Notes: generated by a model from the sequence alone, not told the origin. A stretch of 64,000 nt of DNA from Pseudomonadota bacterium (GCA_023442085.1 JAEZMT010000340.1:14362-78361); one strand, 5' to 3'. Positions 31,474 to 41,067 are shown, numbered from the stretch's first letter. Numbers and translations: made by a program.

Positions 31474-32118
31474 GTGAAAACGATCATCACCAAGGGTGAA
31501 TTTGCGAAGCTGAAGGGGCGGGCGCCCTCGGCCATCTCCAACTGGATCGCGGACGGACGCATCACGCCGGCGGCGCTGGTGGGGTCCGGCGTGCGGGCGC
31601 GGATCTGGGTCGAGCAGGCGGAGCGCGATCTCGCGCGCAACCTCGACCCGTCGCAACAGATCGCGCAGGACCGGCCGGTGTCGATGACGGCGCCGTCCGG
31701 TGGAGCGGGTGCAGCGGCGCCGGACGCCTCCCCGGCGCCGCTGCCAGCCCCGGCCGAAGACGAGGATCTGCGGCGGCGGCGGCGGGCGGACGCGGAGAGC
31801 GCCGAGCACCAGGCCGAGCTGCTGCGCATGAAGCGCGAGCGCGAGGCCGGGCGCTGGGTGGAGGCGGCGGACGCGCAGAAGCGCTTCAGCGCCGAGCTGG
31901 TCAAGTTCGTGACCGAGGTGGAGACGTGGGCGGCGCAGAAGCTGGCCCGCGCGCTGGCGGAAAAGCACGGGCTCGACTGGCGCACCGTGTCGGCGGATGT
32001 GCGGGCGTCATGGCGGGAGTTCCGGGGGGAGAAGGCGGACGCGGCAGGGACCGCGCGCGGAAGCCGCGACGGGCGCGGCGACGATGACGGAGACGGGGCG
32101 CCAGCCGCGCTCCTGTGA
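31474..32118 (+). CDS. Terminase small subunit (Nu1-like)
   Basis: 214 residues. The N-terminal winged helix (ITKGEFAKLKGRAPSAISNW followed by IADGRITPAAL) is Nu1-like and binds DNA. A Pro/Ala linker, a coiled coil (RRRRRADAESAEHQAELLRM) and a C-terminal dimer region follow. With the GpA-type large subunit it recognises and packages phage DNA. Confidence 0.85.
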   Translation: MKTIITKGEFAKLKGRAPSAISNWIADGRITPAALVGSGVRARIWVEQAERDLARNLDPSQQIAQDRPVSMTAPSGGAGAAAPDASPAPLPAPAEDEDLRRRRRADAESAEHQAELLRMKREREAGRWVEAADAQKRFSAELVKFVTEVETWAAQKLARALAEKHGLDWRTVSADVRASWREFRGEKADAAGTARGSRDGRGDDDGDGAPAALL

Positions 32119-32127
32119 GGGCTGGGC

Positions 32128-34083
32128 ATGTCGTTCCTGGTGGACCCCGACGACCTCGTCGCCTCGGTGTTCGCCACGGTTCTGCGTCCGCCGCCGCCGC
32201 CGGACCTCAATGCCTGGGCGGAAGAGAACATCGCCTTCGGCCGGGAGAGCCCTTTCCCCGGCCGCTACAGCCGCAAGACGCTGCCGCTGGCGGAGCGCAT
32301 CCTCGAAGTGCTCGGGCCGGACCATCCGGCCCGCGTGGTGACGCTGATGGGCTCGGCGCAGGTGGTGAAGACGACCATCGGCCAGATCTTCGTCGCGGGC
32401 TGCATGGATCTCGATCCGTGCGACATGCTGTATGTCCACCCCTCGCACGACAACGCGCTTCGGTGGGCGCGCGGCAAGTGGCGCCAGATGCGCAACCAGT
32501 CGGATGCGCTCAAGCGGGTGTTCGGCGGGGAGAAGTCCCGCGACGGCACGGACAACATGCTCTACCAGGAGCGCCGCGACGGGCGGGGCTCCCTGCTCAT
32601 CACGGGCGCCAACAGCCCGGCATCGCTGTCGATGATCACCGTGTCGCGGCAGGTGCAGGACGATCTGGCGAAGTGGGAGCCGAACGCCGGCGGCGATCCG
32701 GAGTGGCAGGCCGATTCGCGCTCGGCGAGCTTCGACCAGGCGAAGATCCTGAAGCTCTCGACGCCGCTGTTCGCGAAGACGTGCCGCATCACGCGGGCCT
32801 ATCGCGCCGGGACGCAGGAGCGCTGGCACGTCCCCTGCCCGCACTGCGGGCACGAGCAGCCGCTGGTGTGGGAGAACTTCCTCCCCTCCATCGAGGCGGA
32901 GCGGCCGGAGGCGGCGCACTTCACCTGCGTCGCGTGCGGGTGCGCCATCGAGCACCGGCACAAGAGCGAGATCGTGGCGCGGGGCCGGTGGGTGGCGGAC
33001 AACCCCTCGGCCCGCCAGCCTTCGTTCCATGTGTGGCGGGCCTATTCCCCGGCGCGCGACTGGGCATCGATCGCCGAGGACTGGCTGCGCGCCCACGGCG
33101 ACCCGCACGCCGAACAGACGTTCTTCAACGATGTGCTGGGCCTGCCCTACGACCGCGCCGCCGAGGCGCCGCCGTGGGAGGAGATCCGCGACCGGGCGAA
33201 CGCGGGCGATCTGGAGCGCGGGCGGGTGCCAGTGGGCGGGCTGCTCATGGTGGCCGGCGTGGACTGTCAAGGCGACCGCGTGGAAGTTCACGTCAAGGCC
33301 ATGGGCGAGCACCTGCGGCGCTGGACGGTGGATTACCTCGTGATCCCCCACCACATCGCAACGGTGGAGGCGCAGGCCGAGCTGGACAAGCTGCTGGCGC
33401 AGACGTGGCCCGACAGGTTCGGGCGCCGCCGCGCGCTGGACATGCTGGCCATCGACGGCAACGCCTACACCCGCGACGTGTTCATGTGGGCCAAGAAGCA
33501 CCCGTGGACCAAGGTCATCGTGGTGCGCGGCGCCAAGAGCGATCTCGCCCCGCCGCTGGCGCTGGTGAAGAACGAACGCAAGGCGGACGGCGCCGTCCAG
33601 AAGACGCAGAAGCGCTTCTTCAACGTGGGCGTATCGGGCCTCAAGAGCGGGCTCTACGAGCACCTGAAGAAGCCGGACCCGCTGGCGCGGGGCTATTGCG
33701 GCTATCCCAAGGGCCTCGGAGACGAGTTCTTCCGCCAGCTCACCGCCGAGGTGCGGGTGATCCAGAAAGACCGCTGGGGCGTGCCGCAGGCGTTCTGGCG
33801 GGTGGATCACGACCGCAACGAGGTGCTGGACACCGAGAACTATGCCGAGGCCGCTGCCATCCGCTGCGGCTGGTATTCGCGGCTCCCCGAGGAATGGGAG
33901 CGCCTGCGGCTGGAGCTGGAGCGGCTGGAAGAGCAGCCCCAGCCTGACCTCTTCGACCCGGCGGCGCCGATGGCCGGCGCCATTCCCGCTCACCCCGCTG
34001 CGCCAGCGCCAGACCCGGCGCCGGCGCCGCCGCCCTCCTTCTTCCGCCCCCGCGAAAGCGGCGGGTGGTTCAATCGGGACTGA
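32128..34083 (+). CDS. Terminase large subunit (GpA-like)
   Basis: 651 residues. The ATPase domain holds a GpA-type P-loop-like segment VTLMGSAQVVKTTIGQ and Walker-B-like region; the zinc-finger-like C-P-H-C...C-V-A-C motif (VPCPHCGHEQ, TCVACGCA) and RGRWVADNP are typical of Phage_GPA. The nuclease part includes AGVDCQGDRVEV and LAIDGNAYTRDVF. It powers DNA packaging and cuts concatemers at cos or by headful. Confidence 0.93.
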   Translation: MSFLVDPDDLVASVFATVLRPPPPPDLNAWAEENIAFGRESPFPGRYSRKTLPLAERILEVLGPDHPARVVTLMGSAQVVKTTIGQIFVAGCMDLDPCDMLYVHPSHDNALRWARGKWRQMRNQSDALKRVFGGEKSRDGTDNMLYQERRDGRGSLLITGANSPASLSMITVSRQVQDDLAKWEPNAGGDPEWQADSRSASFDQAKILKLSTPLFAKTCRITRAYRAGTQERWHVPCPHCGHEQPLVWENFLPSIEAERPEAAHFTCVACGCAIEHRHKSEIVARGRWVADNPSARQPSFHVWRAYSPARDWASIAEDWLRAHGDPHAEQTFFNDVLGLPYDRAAEAPPWEEIRDRANAGDLERGRVPVGGLLMVAGVDCQGDRVEVHVKAMGEHLRRWTVDYLVIPHHIATVEAQAELDKLLAQTWPDRFGRRRALDMLAIDGNAYTRDVFMWAKKHPWTKVIVVRGAKSDLAPPLALVKNERKADGAVQKTQKRFFNVGVSGLKSGLYEHLKKPDPLARGYCGYPKGLGDEFFRQLTAEVRVIQKDRWGVPQAFWRVDHDRNEVLDTENYAEAAAIRCGWYSRLPEEWERLRLELERLEEQPQPDLFDPAAPMAGAIPAHPAAPAPDPAPAPPPSFFRPRESGGWFNRD

Positions 34084-34086
34084 CCG

Positions 34087-34293
34087 ATGGCCTACACGCA
34101 GGACGATATCGACCGCCTGAAGCGGGCCATCGCGCTCGGCGTGCGCCGGGTGAAGTATGCGGACGGCCGCGAGCACGAGTACGATTCCCTCTCCGCCATG
34201 AAGGAGCGCCTGCGCGACATGCAGGCGGAGGTGAACCCGGCCGGCGCGCAGGTGTCCCGCGTGGTCACCATCACGAACGGCCGGGACTGGTGA
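34087..34293 (+). CDS. gpW-like head completion protein
   Basis: 68 residues, YTQDDIDRLKRAIALGVRRV followed by KYADGREHEYDSLSAMKERL matches the phage gpW family (lambda head-tail joining). It lies 3 bp after terminase and 4 bp before portal, its expected place. It plugs the head after packaging. Confidence 0.85.
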   Translation: MAYTQDDIDRLKRAIALGVRRVKYADGREHEYDSLSAMKERLRDMQAEVNPAGAQVSRVVTITNGRDW

Positions 34294-34297
34294 GCCG

Positions 34298-35815
34298 ATG
34301 AACACGCTCGATCGCGTCATCGGCTTCTTCGCCCCCCGCACGGCGCTGGATCGCGCCCGTGCCCGCGCCGCGCTCTCCCTCGTGGAGGGCGTGCGCGGCT
34401 ATGACGGCGCCCGCGTCGGCCGGCGCGGCAATGGCCGCTCGCCCTCCACCTCGGCCAATGCCGAGATCGGGCCGGCGCAGGTGCGGCTGCGCAACCGGGT
34501 GCGCGACCTGGTGCGCAACAACGCCCATGCGGCGCGCATCGTGGACGTGCTCGCCGCCCATGTGGTGGGAACGGGCATCGTGCCCGTCTCGCGCACCGGA
34601 GACCCCGCGCTCGACAGGCGCGTCAACGACCTGTGGGCGGCATGGTCCGATCAGTGCGACGCCGACGAGCAGCTGGACTTCTACGGGCTCCAGACGCTGG
34701 CGGTGCGCGGCATGGTGGAGGCGGGCGAGGCGCTATGCCGGTTCCGGCCGCGCCGCCTCGACGACAATCTGCCCGTGCCGTTGCAGCTGCAGCTGCTGGA
34801 GGCCGACCATATCGACACCACGCGCCACGCGGTGCTTGCCTCCGGACGCGATGTGCTGGGGGTGCGCTTCGATGCCCTCGGCAAGCGGCAGGCCTACTGG
34901 CTGTTCCGGGACCACCCGGGCGACCTGGTGGCCACGGCGGCCCTGAGCGTTCCGGTTCCGGCGGGCGAGGTGCTCCACCTCTACCGCAAGCTCCGGGCCG
35001 GTCAGGTTCGGGGCGTCACCGCCTTTGCCCCCGTGGTGACCATGGCACGGGACATTGCCGACTATCACGAGGCGGCAATTCTGAAAGCGCGCGTGGAGGC
35101 GTGCTTCTCCGGCTTTGTCACCTCGGATGACACAGGAAACGGCGGCGTTCCGGTGGGGCCGGAGACGAAAGGCAGCAACGGCGAGCGGCTTCAAGAACTG
35201 TCGCCCGGCGCCGTGATGTATCTCCGCCCGGGTGAAAACGTGACCTTCGCCGAGCCCACGTCCTCCTCCTCCTTCGACCCGTTCATGGTGCATTCGCTGC
35301 AGGCGATGGCGGCGGGTGTCGGCGTCACCTACGACCAGGTGACCGGCGACCTGCGGCAAGCCAACTATTCCAGCCTCCGGGCCGGCAAGATCGAGTTCCG
35401 CCGGCTGGTGGAACAGATCCAGTATCAGACCGTCATCCCCATGCACTGCGCGCCCGCGCGGCGGCGGTTCATCGAGGCGGCCATTCTTGCCGGCAAGCTG
35501 CCGCGCCGGGCACAGGGCTATCCCTGCGAATGGATTCCGCCGGCGAATGAGCCCATCGATCCGCTCAAGGATCTGACGGCGGATATCCTCGCGGTGCGCT
35601 CGGGCCGCATGACGGTGCATCAGTTCATTGCCAGTTGGGGCAACGATCCAGAGACGCAGCTTGCCGAGATCGCCCGCACCAATGGGCTGATCGATGGCCT
35701 CGGCCTGGTGCTCGATACCGACCCGCGCAAGACCAGCCGCGCCGGCCTCACGCAGGCCCGGCCGGAGGGCACCGTGCTTCCGAGCACGGACGTGAGCGGC
35801 GACCCCGCCGCCTGA
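34298..35815 (+). CDS. Portal protein (lambda-type)
   Basis: 505 residues. Contains RLRNRVRDLVRNNAHAARIV, TPSSSFDPF-like block FAEPTSSSSFDPFMVHSLQA and YDQVTGDLRQANYSSLRAGK, all conserved in Phage_portal_2 proteins. It forms the dodecameric ring at the head vertex through which DNA passes. Position after terminase and gpW is standard. Confidence 0.93.
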   Translation: MNTLDRVIGFFAPRTALDRARARAALSLVEGVRGYDGARVGRRGNGRSPSTSANAEIGPAQVRLRNRVRDLVRNNAHAARIVDVLAAHVVGTGIVPVSRTGDPALDRRVNDLWAAWSDQCDADEQLDFYGLQTLAVRGMVEAGEALCRFRPRRLDDNLPVPLQLQLLEADHIDTTRHAVLASGRDVLGVRFDALGKRQAYWLFRDHPGDLVATAALSVPVPAGEVLHLYRKLRAGQVRGVTAFAPVVTMARDIADYHEAAILKARVEACFSGFVTSDDTGNGGVPVGPETKGSNGERLQELSPGAVMYLRPGENVTFAEPTSSSSFDPFMVHSLQAMAAGVGVTYDQVTGDLRQANYSSLRAGKIEFRRLVEQIQYQTVIPMHCAPARRRFIEAAILAGKLPRRAQGYPCEWIPPANEPIDPLKDLTADILAVRSGRMTVHQFIASWGNDPETQLAEIARTNGLIDGLGLVLDTDPRKTSRAGLTQARPEGTVLPSTDVSGDPAA

Positions 35816-35840
35816 CCAACACCACCACAGGAGCACTGCC

Positions 35841-37865
35841 ATGACGCGATCCGCTGCGCAGCCGCGGACGACGCCGGACGGCTTCGAGCCGGGCGCCCTC
35901 GTCTCCCGCCGCGCGGCGGACGACATGGTGGCCCGCCTCGCGCCGGCGAGCTACGACGCCGAGGCCCGCACGGTCGAGGCCATCTTCTCCACCGGCGCGC
36001 GCGTGCGGCGCTGGGGCATCATCGAGACGCTCGCCGTCTCGCCCGAGGCCATCGACCTCTCCCGCGTGGCGCAGGGCGCCGTGCGGGTGCTGGACACCCA
36101 CGATCAGTTTTCCATCGAGAACATCCTCGGCGTCGTCACCGATGCGCGGATCGAGAACGGCCAGCTGGTCGGCACCTTCCGCTTCGCCGACACCGAACGC
36201 GCCCGCACCGCCGAGACCATGGTCCGGGGCGGCGACCTCACCGGCATCAGCGTCGGCTACCGCGTCACCGCGTGGGCGCTGATCGCGGTGGAAGAAGGCG
36301 TCGAGGTGTGGCGTGCCGAGCGGTGGGAACTGCTCGAAGTCTCTCTCGTCGCGGTACCGGCGGACCCGGCCGCGATGGTGCGTTCCGGGTCCGCACATTC
36401 TCAACAGGAGATCGACGACATGCGTCGTAACGTGCCTTCCGCGCCGGGCAGCGCCCCGGTGGCTCCCGCTGCCCCCGCCGCCGGCACTCCGCCGGCGCCG
36501 GCCCCCGACACCCGCGCGGCTCCGGCCCCGGCGCCCGCTCCCGTGGTTCCTGCCGCCGCTCCCTCCGCGCCTTCCACCGCCGACGCGGATGCGGCGGTGC
36601 GCGCCGAGAGCACCCGTGTGCTGGAGATCATGACCATGGGCCGCACCCATGGCATCGAGGATGCCGCCGTGCGGACGGCCATCGAGAACCGCACCAGCGT
36701 GGAAGCGTTCGGCCGCACGGTGCTCGACACCCTCGCCGCCCGCTCCGAGCAGACGCGCATTTCCGGCCAGAATGCCCGCGTGAACATGGACGAGACGGAA
36801 ACCCGGCGCCGGGCCATGACCGAGGCCCTGGCCTTCCGTCTCAGCCCCCGCCGAGCCGACGCGCCCCAGCCCTCCGACGCGGCACGCGCCTATATGGAGC
36901 ATTCGGTGGTGGAGCTGGCGGCCGACGCCATCGGCCATCGCGGGCGCATGGGCACCGCCCATGCCCGCGAGGACATCCTGCGCCGCGCGTTCCACACCAC
37001 CTCGGACTTCCCGATCATCTTCGAGGCGGCGATCAACTCGGCGCTCGGCGCGCGCTATGCGGCGGCGCAGCCCACCTATCGGCGCATCTCGCGCCAGCGG
37101 ACCTACATGGACTTCCGCGACCACAATGTGGTGCGGCCGGGCGACTTCCCGATGCTCAAGCCGATCACCGAGACCGGCGAGATTCCGTTCGGCTCCACCA
37201 GCGAGGCTAAGGAGAAGACGCGCGTCCTGCCCTACGGCATCGCCATCGGCTTCTCCCGCCAGATGCTGGTCAACGACACGCTCGGCGCCATCGACCAGAT
37301 CCTGACCGATCACGCCAACCGCGTGGTGATCTTCGAGGAGAAGACGTTCTACGCCATGCTGCTGTCCGCCTCCGGCGCCGGCCCCACCCTGCTGGAGACC
37401 ACCCGCGCGGTGTTCAACACCACGGACGGCACCCTGGCGGCGGCGGCCTCGGCGGTGACCACGGACGCCATCGCCCTTGGGCGGGCGGCGATGCGGGTCA
37501 AGAAGGACCAGTCCGGCGAGCCCATCGACGTGGCGCCGGCCATCATCCTCACCGGCCCGGACAAGGAGACCGAGACGCAGAAGGTGCTCTCCCCGGTGCA
37601 GGCGGCGCAGGCCTCCAACGTGCCGATCTTCTCCGGCGTGCTGTCGCAGATCACCACGGCCCGGATCACCGGCAATGCCTGGTATCTGTTCGCCGACCCG
37701 TCCGTGCTGCCGTGCTTCGAGTGGGGCCTGCTCGAAGGCTACACCGCGCCGCGCCTGCGGCTCGATGAGCCCTTCGGCGTGCAGGGCCTCCGGGTGAGCC
37801 TGGAGCACGACTTCGGCTGTGGCGCCATCGACTATCGCGGCGCCTACCGCAACGCCGGCGCCTGA
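35841..37865 (+). CDS. Prohead protease/major capsid fusion protein
   Basis: 674 residues. The first ~190 residues are an S78-type prohead protease: RVLDTHDQFS (His) and TGISVGYRVT (Ser-containing strand). A Pro/Ala-rich linker (about 195-250) joins to a HK97-fold capsid protein (FPIIFEAAINSALGARYAAA, GFSRQMLVNDTLGAIDQILT, WGLLEGYTAPRLRLDEPFGV). The protease would cut itself out during maturation. Known fusion type in alphaproteobacterial phages. Confidence 0.9.
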   Translation: MTRSAAQPRTTPDGFEPGALVSRRAADDMVARLAPASYDAEARTVEAIFSTGARVRRWGIIETLAVSPEAIDLSRVAQGAVRVLDTHDQFSIENILGVVTDARIENGQLVGTFRFADTERARTAETMVRGGDLTGISVGYRVTAWALIAVEEGVEVWRAERWELLEVSLVAVPADPAAMVRSGSAHSQQEIDDMRRNVPSAPGSAPVAPAAPAAGTPPAPAPDTRAAPAPAPAPVVPAAAPSAPSTADADAAVRAESTRVLEIMTMGRTHGIEDAAVRTAIENRTSVEAFGRTVLDTLAARSEQTRISGQNARVNMDETETRRRAMTEALAFRLSPRRADAPQPSDAARAYMEHSVVELAADAIGHRGRMGTAHAREDILRRAFHTTSDFPIIFEAAINSALGARYAAAQPTYRRISRQRTYMDFRDHNVVRPGDFPMLKPITETGEIPFGSTSEAKEKTRVLPYGIAIGFSRQMLVNDTLGAIDQILTDHANRVVIFEEKTFYAMLLSASGAGPTLLETTRAVFNTTDGTLAAAASAVTTDAIALGRAAMRVKKDQSGEPIDVAPAIILTGPDKETETQKVLSPVQAAQASNVPIFSGVLSQITTARITGNAWYLFADPSVLPCFEWGLLEGYTAPRLRLDEPFGVQGLRVSLEHDFGCGAIDYRGAYRNAGA

Positions 37866-37905
37866 TCGGTCGCCCGTTCGGCGGCCCTCCCCTTCCTCCC
37901 CCCTG

Positions 37906-37934
37906 GGGCCGCCTTCGGGCGGCCCTTTTCTTTT
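37906..37934 (+). terminator. Rho-independent terminator after the capsid gene
   Basis: GGGCCGCC (37906-37913), loop TTCG, GGCGGCCC (37918-37925), then TTTTCTTTT. It would set the level of capsid transcript relative to downstream genes. An almost identical hairpin recurs before the endolysin gene. Confidence 0.8.
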
Positions 37935-37955
37935 CCAGCCTGAGGGAGCATCCCC

Positions 37956-38288
37956 ATGAAGAATTTCGTGCAGCACGGCGACACGCTGGACATGACCGCC
38001 CCTTCCGGCGGCGTCATCAGCGGCACCGCCTATCTCATCGGCGCGCTGTTCGGCGTCGCCTGTGTTACCGCCGATGCCGGGGTGAAGTTCGCCTTCCGCA
38101 TCGCGGGCGTCTACACCCTTCCCAAGGCAACCGGCGAGGCCTGGACCGAGGGCGCACTCGTCTACTGGGACAACACCAACAAGCGCCTGACCACCACTTC
38201 CTCCGGCAATACCAAGGTGGGCGTGGCGGCGAGCGCGGCGGCCTCCGGCGACACCTCGGGCGTCGCCCGCCTCAACGGCGTGGCCTGA
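37956..38288 (+). CDS. DUF2190 capsid-associated protein
   Basis: 110 residues. MTAPSGGVISGTAYLIGALF, then VKFAFRIAGVYTLPKATGEA and GALVYWDNTNKRLTTT are DUF2190. These small beta-rich proteins lie directly after capsid genes and resemble head fibre or decoration proteins. Confidence 0.85.
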   Translation: MKNFVQHGDTLDMTAPSGGVISGTAYLIGALFGVACVTADAGVKFAFRIAGVYTLPKATGEAWTEGALVYWDNTNKRLTTTSSGNTKVGVAASAAASGDTSGVARLNGVA

Positions 38289-38292
38289 CCAG

Positions 38293-38613
38293 ATGGACGC
38301 CTATTCGGCCGGGGTGGACCTGTATTTCGCGGACCCCCACCTCGGCCGTCCCGCCCGGTATCAGGCGGCGGGCACCTGGCCGGCCGTGCCCGTCACCGTG
38401 GTGGAGACGCGCCCCGATGCGGAGGCGAGCTTCGGGGCGGCCCGCCTCGTGGCGGAGACCGGCACCTTCAACGTGCGCCGCTCCGAGGTGGCGGCGCCGG
38501 CCGAGGGTGATCTCATCATCTTCTCCGACCGCACCTATCGCGTTGCCGCCGCCCCGGTGCTCAACGAGGCGCGCGACACCTGGACCCTGACGGCGGCGCC
38601 GCTGTGCGACTGA
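38293..38613 (+). CDS. Head-tail connector (stopper-like) protein
   Basis: 106 residues, beta-rich: VTVVETRPDAEASFGAARLV, then FNVRRSEVAAPAEGDLIIFS. This matches head-tail joining proteins of the lambda FII-like group by size and position. Confidence 0.65.
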   Translation: MDAYSAGVDLYFADPHLGRPARYQAAGTWPAVPVTVVETRPDAEASFGAARLVAETGTFNVRRSEVAAPAEGDLIIFSDRTYRVAAAPVLNEARDTWTLTAAPLCD

Positions 38614-39254
38614 CCGCCGCCCTGGTGGGCAACCTCGAACAGTACATGGCTGAGGAAGCCGAGGCGGCGGCGCGGGCTGTCACCACGGCCATGCAGCAGG
38701 GTTCGGACGGGCTCAAGGCCGAGCTGCGCGGGCAGGTTACCAGCGCGGGCCTCGGCGAGCGTCTCGCCAAGACGTGGCGGGGGCAGGTCTACCCCCGCCA
38801 GCAGACGAGCATTTCCGCCGCCGCGCTCGTGTGGACCAAGGCGCCCAAGCTCGTGGACGTGTTCGACAAGGGCGCGCTGATCCGGTCCCGCGACGGCTTC
38901 TTCCTCGCCATCCCGACCCCGGCGGCCGGGCCGGTGCGGGGCTCCGGCTTCACCAAGCGCCTCACGCCTGGCGCCTGGGAACGGCGCACGGGCATGCGCC
39001 TGCGCTTCGTCTACCGCAAGGGCGCGCCCTCCCTGCTGGTGGCGGACAATGCCCGCATCGACAAGAAGGGCCGGGCGCGGGCGAACACCGGCTCTCGCGG
39101 CGGTTTGAGCTTCACCCGGCTCGCCGGCCGCACCACCTCGGTGATCTTCATCCTGCTGCCGCAGGCCCGGCTGCGCCCGCGCCTCAATGTGAAGCGCGCG
39201 GCCGATGCGTGGATCGAGCGGGTGCCCGGCCTCATCTTCAGGAACTGGAAATGA
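38604..39254 (+). CDS. DUF6441-like tail/neck protein
   Basis: 216 residues. QQTSISAAALVWTKAPKLVD, GALIRSRDGFFLAIPTPAAG and MRLRFVYRKGAPSLLVADNA are typical of the DUF6441 family from siphovirus neck clusters. It overlaps the preceding gene by 10 bp. Probably a head-tail completion or tail assembly protein. Confidence 0.75.
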   Translation: MRLTAALVGNLEQYMAEEAEAAARAVTTAMQQGSDGLKAELRGQVTSAGLGERLAKTWRGQVYPRQQTSISAAALVWTKAPKLVDVFDKGALIRSRDGFFLAIPTPAAGPVRGSGFTKRLTPGAWERRTGMRLRFVYRKGAPSLLVADNARIDKKGRARANTGSRGGLSFTRLAGRTTSVIFILLPQARLRPRLNVKRAADAWIERVPGLIFRNWK

Positions 39255-39682
39255 CCAGACGCGAACAGGTGCTGACCGCCCTGCACCGGGCGCTGGCCGG
39301 CGGCCTGCCCTCCGCAGACGTGCGGCGCAACGCGGTCATCCCGTCCCGTGTCGGCGCGGGTGGCCTCGTGATCCTGCGCGACGGCGACACGGGCGAGGGC
39401 GAGCCGCTGCTCTCGCCGCCCTCCTGGTATTTCGAGCACCGGGCCGAGATCGAGATCTTCGTCTCCGGCGCGGACGAGACGGCGCGCGGCGCGGCGCTGG
39501 ACCTCATCGTCGCGCAGATCGGCGCGGTGCTGGACGAGGACCGGACCCTCGGCGGCGCCTGCGACTATGCGCAGGGCGGCGCGGTCGAGACGCAGGAAGT
39601 CCCCGTCGAGAATGGCGCGCCCTTCGGGGCCGCCACCTTTTCCGTGGTGCTCGCCTATGTGAGCGCCGATCCGCTGGCCTGA
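39251..39682 (+). CDS. Tail terminator-like protein
   Basis: 143 residues from ATG 39251 (ATGA overlap). VLTALHRALAGGLPSADVRR, then PPSWYFEHRAEIEIFVSGAD and DLIVAQIGAVLDEDRTLG resemble tail-terminator/gpU-type proteins, which cap tail polymerisation. Position just before the tube gene supports this. Confidence 0.7.
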   Translation: MTRREQVLTALHRALAGGLPSADVRRNAVIPSRVGAGGLVILRDGDTGEGEPLLSPPSWYFEHRAEIEIFVSGADETARGAALDLIVAQIGAVLDEDRTLGGACDYAQGGAVETQEVPVENGAPFGAATFSVVLAYVSADPLA

Positions 39683-39700
39683 CAACGAAAGAGGTTTCCC

Positions 39701-40636
39701 ATGGCACGCGCAGTCGGCGCGCGGTCGCAGTTCGCCGCGGCCTTTGAAACGACCTACGGCACCGCCCCGGTCAGCGGCTATCTCAAGCTGCCGTTCGTCT
39801 CCACCACGCTCTCCTCCGAGCAGGGGCTGATCGAGAGCGACCTCCTCGGCCTCGGCCGCGACCCGGCGGACCCGATCCGCGACGTGATCAATGCGGACGG
39901 CGACGTGGTGGTGCCGGTGGACCTGCGCAATTTCGGGCACTGGCTCAAGCTGCTGCTCGGCGCGCCCACCAGCTCCGGCTCGGCCGGGGCCTATACCCAC
40001 ACCTTCGGCTCCGGCGGCTGGACCCTGCCCAGCCTGTCGGCCGAGATCGGCACGCCGGAGGTGCCGAGCTTCGCCATGGTCTCCGGCATCCGGGGCAACA
40101 CGATGGCGATCCAGATGCAGCGGTCGGGGGCGGCGAGCGCCACCATCGGCTGCATCGCGCAGGGCGAGGCGCTGGCGACCAGCACCGCCGCCGGCACGCC
40201 GACCGAGGCGGTGCTCGACCGCTTCAACCAGTTTCAGGCCGCCATCAAGAAGGACGGCGCGGCGCTGGGCAACGTAACCGGCGCCAGCCTGACCTATTCC
40301 AACAACCTCGACCGGGTGGAAACCATCCGGAACGATGGCAAGATCGACGGCGCGGACCCCGGCATGGCGACCCTGACGGGGAGCCTCGACGTGCGCTTCG
40401 CCGACACGACGCTGCTGGACGCAGCCATTGGCGGCACCGCGATGGAGCTGGAATTCTCCTACACCATCTCCGCCACCAAGAAGCTGGTGCTGACTGCCCA
40501 CAAGGTGTTCCTGCCCAAGCCCCGGCGCTCCATCTCCGGGCCGGGCGGCATTCAGGCGGCGTTCGCCTGGCAGGCCGCCAAGGGCGCCTCCCGCATGCTC
40601 ACCGCCGTGCTCTCCAACGATGTGGCGACCTACTGA
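39701..40636 (+). CDS. Major tail tube protein
   Basis: 311 residues. FAAAFETTYGTAPVSGYLKL, LIESDLLGLGRDPADPIRDV, DVVVPVDLRNFGHWLKLLLG are Phage_tail_tube hallmarks. The C-terminal Ig-like part (FADTTLLDAAIGGTAMELEF) is longer than minimal tubes. It polymerises into the non-contractile tail tube. Confidence 0.9.
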   Translation: MARAVGARSQFAAAFETTYGTAPVSGYLKLPFVSTTLSSEQGLIESDLLGLGRDPADPIRDVINADGDVVVPVDLRNFGHWLKLLLGAPTSSGSAGAYTHTFGSGGWTLPSLSAEIGTPEVPSFAMVSGIRGNTMAIQMQRSGAASATIGCIAQGEALATSTAAGTPTEAVLDRFNQFQAAIKKDGAALGNVTGASLTYSNNLDRVETIRNDGKIDGADPGMATLTGSLDVRFADTTLLDAAIGGTAMELEFSYTISATKKLVLTAHKVFLPKPRRSISGPGGIQAAFAWQAAKGASRMLTAVLSNDVATY

Positions 40637-41067
40637 TGATCCGCCTCGATCTGGCGCGCGGAAAGCGCGATATCGACCTCGGCCACGGTGTCACAGTGAC
40701 CGTCCTGCCCCTCACCTCCGCCATGATGATGATGGCGAAGGACCGGCTTGCCGCGCGCAGGCGGGCGGACGGCGAGGAGATTCGCCCCGCCGATCTGGTG
40801 AAGGAGCTGGGGCTCCTCGCCATCGTCGGCTGGGAGGGGGTGGCGGGCGATGACGGCGAACCCGCACCCGTGACGGAGGTGTCCGTCTCGGCCCTGCTCG
40901 ATCTCTACCCGATCTTCACCGCCTTCAACGACCTGTTCGTCGGCCCGGCACTGACGCTGGAAGCGGAAAAAAACGCATCCGCGCTCTCGCTGAATGGCAC
41001 TTCGGCGGGGGCGAAGACTATTGCGGCGCCTGCCCGGAGCCGTGCCAAGAGTGCCCGTATTCAGTGA
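40636..41067 (+). CDS. Tail assembly chaperone, upstream frame (G-like)
   Basis: 143 residues if terminated normally. RGKRDIDLGHGVTVTVLPLT and ADLVKELGLLAIVGWEGVAG are found in tail assembly chaperones of such phages. The ORF lies between tube and tape measure, where lambda has G and GT. A slippery heptamer at 40968-40974 allows a -1 shift near the end of the gene into a second frame. Confidence 0.75.
   Translation: MIRLDLARGKRDIDLGHGVTVTVLPLTSAMMMMAKDRLAARRRADGEEIRPADLVKELGLLAIVGWEGVAGDDGEPAPVTEVSVSALLDLYPIFTAFNDLFVGPALTLEAEKNASALSLNGTSAGAKTIAAPARSRAKSARIQ
40968..40974 (+). other. Programmed -1 frameshift site (A AAA AAC)
   Basis: The heptamer A AAA AAC is in the zero frame of the upstream ORF (codons GAA AAA AAC at 40966-40974), the canonical X XXY YYZ form. 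Slipping back one base at 40974 enters a frame open without stop to 41297. The frame downstream carries a Cys-rich CxxCxxxCxxC stretch before the next GTG start. I could not establish a stimulatory hairpin by eye. Confidence 0.8.

Noticed and set aside
35748..37976. 742-codon leftward frame opposite the capsid fusion
   Set aside because: Shadow frame with low-complexity Gly/Arg/His composition.
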